From Sclerodactyla briareus (Eukaryota > Echinodermata > Holothuroidea > Dendrochirotida > Sclerodactylidae), in contig JAODTK010003699.1 of NCBI GenBank assembly GCA_026419785.1, forward strand, positions 310,001 to 374,000: a stretch of DNA of 64,000 bases, in the 5' to 3' direction. Below, one piece after another: positions 57,823 through 64,000 of this stretch. The translations under genes and the position numbers were made by a program. Under the pieces are notes generated by a model, which saw nothing but the letters and a program-made list of their open reading frames with translations, did no database searches and was not told where the DNA came from. Numbering within the stretch: position 1 is the first letter of the stretch; every line of letters starts with the position of its first letter.

Positions 57823-59924
57823 GACTGGGAACTTCTAATTCGCCGAGAAGAATTTTATGGCAGGGATTTAGTCAACAAAATCTCTCCTATGCTTGAGAGA
57901 ATCCCATTTCAGAGATAATCATCATGTATGCTATCGGCCCATCCTGTAGCGGCCAGTGACAAATTACCAGCTCTGTTTTGAACTTTTCCTATTTTTCTTT
58001 TGCTTTTCCACTATTACAGTTAAGGGGACCAAACTTGGGAGACATATTTTTAGTTGAGGACGCACGAAATAGTGTAAAGACTTCTTAACATGACTAGGAC
58101 AAAACCTGGAACCTTCTGGAGAGGTTATTTTCAATGACCTGGTAGACTTAGCAGCCATGTCTGCATGTGGTCAATAATAGGAATCCAGGATAATACAGTG
58201 CTATCAGACATGTAGAATTGGGGGAGGGGGTGAACCCTTGTCTGGAATTTGGTTATCACTATATCGAGACATAAATGAATAGTCCAATATTAATCAACTT
58301 TCTTTAACTTTGCATCAATGATGGTGTATTTACTCTGATGTTTAAGGATGGATGACATACTTGTCCTTGCTCTGACGCTGATTTTGCACAAACTACTTTT
58401 CCTCATTGATTGAGAATGAGACATAAGGTTTAAAGGACAACTGTAGAGCCTTGGATACACAGAGGTTGATAAATCGTGGATAAAGGAAAACTGTATTTAT
58501 ATGTCCAAACCCCATTTCAATACGATGTTCCCAGAGGAGTTATTGCCTTCAATTTAGGCCATTAGCAGAGAAATTAGGAAGAATCCCAATTGCGCAATAA
58601 CGCATGACGTACACATATGAAAACACGAGAAAAATTAAGTATTCCATTGTTTCATTTTCTTGATGTGAGTCAATATATTCAGCAGAAGTTCTGGTGCCTT
58701 CTCTCACCACAGTAACCATCACCACCTACAAACCCACTGAAGCAGCCTCTCCCATAGACTAAATGGCTTTCGAAGTTGAAATTAATGTTCGAAATTTCAA
58801 TAGACAACAAAGGAAGTTTGCAGGGTTGTGCATGTAGACATAATTTCTTATCTGCATTAGGGCTGCCTTTCATCTTGTGCCAAGAGACTGCCCAAGGAAT
58901 TTAACCCCGGTAACGAAAGCCGTATGAACCTCCGGTTGGACTTTGGACGCATTCAGTTTTATCCAGCTATATATTCAGCCCCATTAGGAATTCATCTGGC
59001 AGTTGTCCTTTAATGTTTACTACTGGTTTACATACTCAAAACACTTTCATGTACGCACCCGCGCCAACTGTAGCTATGGCGCTATGCTAGATAGTCTACA
59101 TTATGTACACGATGTATGATTTGTTTTACTCCCCTTTCAGAATTTCTGAGAAAGGAAATCAGGGGCGTCGATCAGTTTGAAAAGTGGGGGGGGTGGTCGA
59201 ATGCAAATGACCAACTCAGCGGAGCGCCACATACTGGTTTTGCGCGAAGCGTGCCTGAATTCAGATTTTCATACCCGTCAGAATCGATCGGGGGAAACGG
59301 GATTGCCACGGCTCTCAAAAGCACCAATCAACATGTGCTCACCACGGGGGCGGCCCCGCCAGGGTTTTACAATTAGCGGGGGGGGGGCACGAAACTTGAT
59401 TATGGACTATCTAAGCGAAGCGCCACCATAGGTTGCGCGGAGGTACAAGAACATTTTTGGCCGTCTGAAGCTCCCAGAGGACAGGAGATCGCTCTCGGGC
59501 CGTTTCCTCGACACATTGAACAATCTTTAAGTTGGCTTTTTTTGTTCTGTCATTTCGTATAATGGGTATTTTTATTTAAAATTTCCTCACTTTATGATGA
59601 GGAATTTTCTCGAACGACCAGCTTCGACCGCATAGCAGTCATTAAAAGTGATAGTACCACCCCCCCCAAAAAAAAAAATAGATCGTGAAACGTAGGCCTT
59701 CCAGGGTACAGTGCGCCTCTGCGCAAGGCGTAAGAGTGTACTGAACTTTGTAATGCCATTGCTGGACTAAATAACGCTGGAGTAAATATGCAGACTGGGT
59801 GGCCGAATTGCTGTCCCTCACCAGACGAAAAACTGATGAAAGCCCACCCTCCCTCTGAAGTCGACAGCCTCAAAGGTACAAGTAGAGATATGGTGTCATA
59901 CAATCGGGTCCAATGAAAATTGAC
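57823..59924. other. Intergenic, including the second copy of the 49990 block
   Basis: 58480-58720 pairs with 49990-50230. 59150-59460 has phrases such as AAGCGAAGCGCCACCATAGG that resemble the satellite that follows. No gene supported. Confidence 0.45.
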
Positions 59925-61400
59925 GAAGACAACACAGGCACGGTGCGAAGCGCGCGGAAGTTTTGGGTTTTTACTACATAGTGTTTAAAAACTATCCACA
60001 CAATTTTTTTTCACAAGGGTTTGTTTGGGAAACGTGGCCCTCCCATCTTTGAAGATTTGTTCGAATTCCGACAAACTTGTTTTCGGTAAATACAAAGTAG
60101 ATTAATTGCGTGCATATATATTCGGATAAAATGAAAATTGATGTCGACAACACACCACGCGCGCGAAGCGCGCGAAAATTTTCGGGTTTTCGATTTGCCT
60201 AAATGTTTGAGAACGATCACCCACAACATTTATCATTTGGGGATTTGGGTGACACATGCCCCCCCCCCCCCATCGCGAAAGATGGTTTCGAAATCTGGCA
60301 ATTCATGTTTGTACATTTAAAGTGATGCGTGGCATTATAATTCGTCAAATGAAAAGTGACGAAGGAAAAACACAGGCATCGGCGCGAAGCGCGCGGGATA
60401 TTTTTTTTTTTACCTAAGTGTTAGAAACTATAACCACAACATTTTATTTCACAATAATGTGATTGGGGGAAACGTGCCCCCCCCCCCCCATCCTTGAAGG
60501 TCTGTTTCGGAATCCGACCCAACTGATTTCCAGTCACGTCGATTAATGCGTGGATATCGGATCAAATGAAAATTGATGTAGAAAAACACAACGACGCGAG
60601 CGAATTTTTTTTAGTTTTTTATTAACCTGTTAAAAATCTCCACACAAACATTTAATTTTTTTCACAAAGATTTGATGAGGGGGACGTTCCCCCCCCCCCC
60701 CCTTTGAAGTTTGTTCGAATCCGCGAGCTTGATTTTGGTACAAGTGATTCATGCGTGGCATAACTAATCGGATAAAATGAAAATTGAGTCGACAACAGAC
60801 CACGCGGCAACGCGCGCGAAGCGTGCCGAAAATTTTCGGGTTTTCGATTTACATAATGTTAGAAACTATCACCAAAACATTTTTAATTTTCAATTTTGGG
60901 GATTTGGGGGAACATGCCCCCCCCCCCTCCCCCATCTACGAAAGTTGTTCGAATCTGCGAACCTCATATTTGGTACATAAATTGATTGCGTGGCATCTAA
61001 TCGGGTCAAATGAAAATGGACGGAGAAAACACAGGCACGCGCCTGACGCGCGATGCGAAGATTTTGGGTTTTTCATTTACCTAATAACTGGGATTGATTG
61101 GGGGAACGTTCCCCACCATCTGCGAAAGATTGTCGAATCCGAGAAATGAACAATTTTTTTTTGCGTACATTAGCTCCATGCGTGGGAGATCACCGGAGTA
61201 AATGAAAAATGACGAAGAAAAGAAGAAAAACACGGCCACGCGTGCGAAGGGCGCGACAAAAAAATTGGGTTTTTCATTTACACAAGAGGTGAATACTATC
61301 ACCACAACATTTTTTATTTTTTCCAACTAGGATTGATTGGGGAACGCCCCCCCAACCCTCCATATACGAAGATTTGTTCGAATCCGACAAAACTTGATAG
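59925..61400. repeat. ~215-bp satellite array with GCGCGAAGCGCGC and poly-C, about 7 copies
   Basis: The GCGCGAAGCGCGCG-like core occurs near 59945, 60160, 60381, 60590, 60810, 61040 and 61238. Each unit continues with TTTTCGGGTTTTCGATTT-like text, then CACAACATTTTT, GGGGGAACGTGCCCCCCC, TTGTTCGAATCCGAC and ATGAAAATTGACG. Copies are diverged by many indels. No coding. Confidence 0.93.
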
Positions 61401-62678
61401 TAGTAGTAGTAACATATATAGACACCTAACCCCACTCCCTACGAAAATAAGTGCGTTACAAAACATCGTTCAAATGATTTTATTTTTTCAGGCCCAAAAA
61501 CCCATAGGGGGCAACCGCACCCCCTTGCCCCCCCCCCCCCCTGTGGCGCCGCCCCCTGACATGTGTGATTGACGTAGAAGACAGACGAAAATCTGCTCAG
61601 GCTCGCATCATTAAGATGAGTCACCACGAATATCACACCTGGTTATTTTTTTTAATCTTTCTACTCTGGATTGTTGGCGTGGGATCCAGGGGGTACGAAC
61701 GGTCCTGAGTGGGACGAAGGGAAAAGGCCATCGGCGTACGGGACCATTCCAATTTGGAGAGAAGAAAATTTGTACCCGAATTTACGAAGCGCACGGAAAG
61801 TTTTGTATGTGTCGGGCATTTTAACGAAAAACTCTGCAAAAAGTTACAGGCTTTTTTCCACTTTGCCTTTTTTCCGTCCAAATTTCCATTTTTTTTTGGG
61901 GAGGAGGAGGGGGAGGAGGGAGCGAGGGGGGGGGGGGAGGGGGCAGTCGCCCCCAAGGCTTCTGAAGTATTGAGTGACAAAATGATTAGAGCATATCGCT
62001 ATTTCAGCCTACAACGCTGGAAGGACACGCCATTGCGGCGCGAAAAACTAAAAAAGTGAGGCACTTTGGCGATTGATTTGATTTTTTAAAATTCGGGAAA
62101 CATGGGTAATCCTTAGACTTCGGCGCTAGGCGGGTCCAGAATCTTCACTTGGGGATCCGCACCTGGAATTAGTGGACTTGAGACCAATTTCCAACGCGAA
62201 TGTTGTGTTGGTTAAACAAAATGAATCAGTTGAGAGTGATATAAAATCGGGCATGTGCCTCGTATTTTTTTATTACGTCCGGAGGAAAAGTGGGGGGAGT
62301 GCAAACGTATGTATACCCCCCCCCCAACCACTTTGAAAGTGGGGGGACATGTCACCACCCCCACCTTGCGAAATTGACGCCCAGGACCGGCAATATATTT
62401 ATAACTTCTAGTTAAATTTCTGCGTAGGCTACTCCAAAAGGTACGTCTTAACTATTCTGGTTCATCTGAAAGGGCGCCATCGTATTGAATAATTCGCCGC
62501 AAGGGCGGACGGGCGGTTCCATCAACATTCCGTCGTCATGTAGTACTTCGTTGTTGTTTACAACCCCGGACCGGCCCGTGTTTGGTGACGTAAAAATACT
62601 GTGGTACGCTGAGTTGAGTATAAACCATACTGTAGGTGATGTACACGGTCGTACGTAACGTAGACATCACGCAAAAAC
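61401..62678. other. Repeat-like flank with G/C runs; no gene supported
   Basis: Contains C runs at 61521-61541, G runs near 61925-61941, and an element-like segment at 62285-62390 with CCAACCACTTTGAAAGTGGGG, a small hairpin. Confidence 0.4.
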
Positions 62679-62900
62679 ATGACAGAAATAGAGGATTTCG
62701 CACATGTTATAACACAACGTGTTGCAGGTTTTTTACATTTATGCGGAAATGCTGAAAAGTGAAATAGGGCCGCTTTTTGACTGTATGTACGTTACATGTA
62801 ACGGTGTCGGTACGGTTGCAAAACCATCAGCGAGAGAAGCTTTGAACCAAGTGGGCGCATTTTCTAGTCGTTCAGGACTTCAGTTTCATCTCTTAATCAA
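62679..62900 (+). CDS. Candidate first coding exon of an unknown gene
   Basis: ATG at 62679 opens MTEIEDFAHVITQRV and closes at a TGA at 62760. The next frame, open from 62719, reads YAEMLKSEIGPLFDCMYV and then GVGTVAKPSAREALNQVG, reaching ATCAA|GTAAGTGGG, a consensus donor. One extra base in the overlap would make a single exon of about 74 residues. The upstream 100 bases are CpG-containing and non-repetitive. I recognise no protein family, and the rest would lie beyond the window. Confidence 0.35.
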
Positions 62901-64000
62901 GTAAGTGGGTAGTCTCGATTAGTATTTACTCTAGTCTAAGTTGGGTTTCATCCAGAGTTCAGACAATTACCCCTGATTTTAGCCTATGCGTAGGCCATAC
63001 GGCGAATTAGTATCGTCGATACTTTACTTAGCATAGGGGGCATAGGCCCCCCATACAAACCGGTTCGACTAATGTCTGAAACACAGTTTAATTCGGCCAA
63101 CATTGTAGGCCAGCCGATAACTGTTTTCGTGAATTCGCTCTGTCATAGCATATTATAAGTTTTAAGTTGAATAGAGAGTACTTATTAGATCCAATAAAGG
63201 GAAATTAAAAAGTCTGCAGTAGAATATAAGACGAAGAATAAAACACAGAATAAACATGAGAAACAGGCCAGATTGAAATACTAAAAAGGCTAAACGAAAA
63301 ACGTATGATATTCGCGTGAAACAGTTAGCAAAATGTATAAAATGTAAAGAGGCTGGGGTTTAGGGGGATTAATAAATAAAACTACCTTGTAAAATCTGCA
63401 TTTGAGCCTAAGCCTACCTATGAATGAAGAGCGATAGCTGTCAGCGTAACGACACTATAGCCCTAGTCTTCCACTACGATGGAGAGACGTTCATGCAAGG
63501 TGGCAGTATATGGATGCCGCGGTATTCCACAGTGATTTCATTTTGTTGACACCTACACTCATAGAGGCGAGGTTAAGACATGGCAGAGATCCAGGAACAA
63601 TCTTCCGCAGAGCTGATAATGTCATCAATTATTTGTGCATGTGAGTTTTGTCACAGTTACCAGCCCAAAAGACAACACAGTATGTGAAGAGTGGCAACCA
63701 GATAACCGAGTCATGATAAAGAGCCCATGTCTAGATTACATGTAAAAATGTTCAGTCTTTACGTAAGCAGTCAAAAATACAGTACGGGGTTTTAGCCTTT
63801 TTTAACGGTGACGCGAACGTGATCCTTCCATTTCAGCTCAGCCTCAATGACCACACTTAGATATTTATATTCCGAACTCTTTCAATTTCACACTGTTAAT
63901 TGAAGCTGATCACGTGACTGCTTACATAAAATTGATGATCATTCCTTTTGTTTTCAAACATTTAATTGTAATTGGTTCTGATCAGGGCCTTAGCCAGAGG
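62901..64000. other. Intergenic or intron; possible transposon end at the right edge
   Basis: Nothing coding seen. The last bases (63985-64000, AGGGCCTTAGCCAGAGG-like) resemble the GGGGC-TAGCCAGGGG ends common to animal DNA transposons, but they are cut by the window. Confidence 0.35.

Overview
This is eukaryotic genomic DNA with long introns, GT-AG splice sites, minisatellites, SINEs, a CR1-like LINE, MITEs, AT palindromes and many long poly-G/poly-C runs. A multi-exon TMTC-family gene, a compact rhodopsin-type receptor gene and this repeat style suggest an invertebrate deuterostome (echinoderm, hemichordate or cephalochordate). The phylum is inference. I see no bacterial operon, CRISPR array, rRNA gene or intact virus.

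Positions 1-26111 (+ strand) hold the 3' two-thirds of a TMTC1-like gene. TMTC proteins are ER multi-membrane O-mannosyltransferases with C-terminal TPRs that modify cadherins. I place eleven exons plus one candidate 15-nt microexon by splice sites, phase agreement and conserved motifs. The N-terminal exons lie upstream of the window. The introns carry a ~122-bp satellite (1-1335), a tRNA-type SINE and a CR1-like LINE. Three splice junctions of this gene are themselves repeated: the exon 5 donor about 28 times (75-bp unit), the exon 9 donor twice and the exon 10 acceptor five times.

Positions 26112-44825 show no convincing gene. They contain a small hAT-type MITE with an 8-bp target duplication and copies of a long noncoding repeat family rich in AGGTCA half-sites and ATTTGCAT octamers. 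One copy is interrupted by a perfect-TIR MITE and a 777-bp foldback insertion.

Positions 44826-45991 hold a class A GPCR with all landmark motifs, read through three frames because of single-base indels. The same kind of indel, mostly one base missing, recurs in most TMTC exons, which points to sequence error or shared decay.

Positions 45992-64000 are mostly repeats: a tRNA-derived SINE, AT-rich microsatellites, a palindrome with an AT core, a second hAT MITE copy, a LINE C-terminal fragment on the minus strand and a ~215-bp satellite array with GCGCGAAGCGCGC and poly-C. A candidate first exon of an unknown gene lies at 62679-62900.
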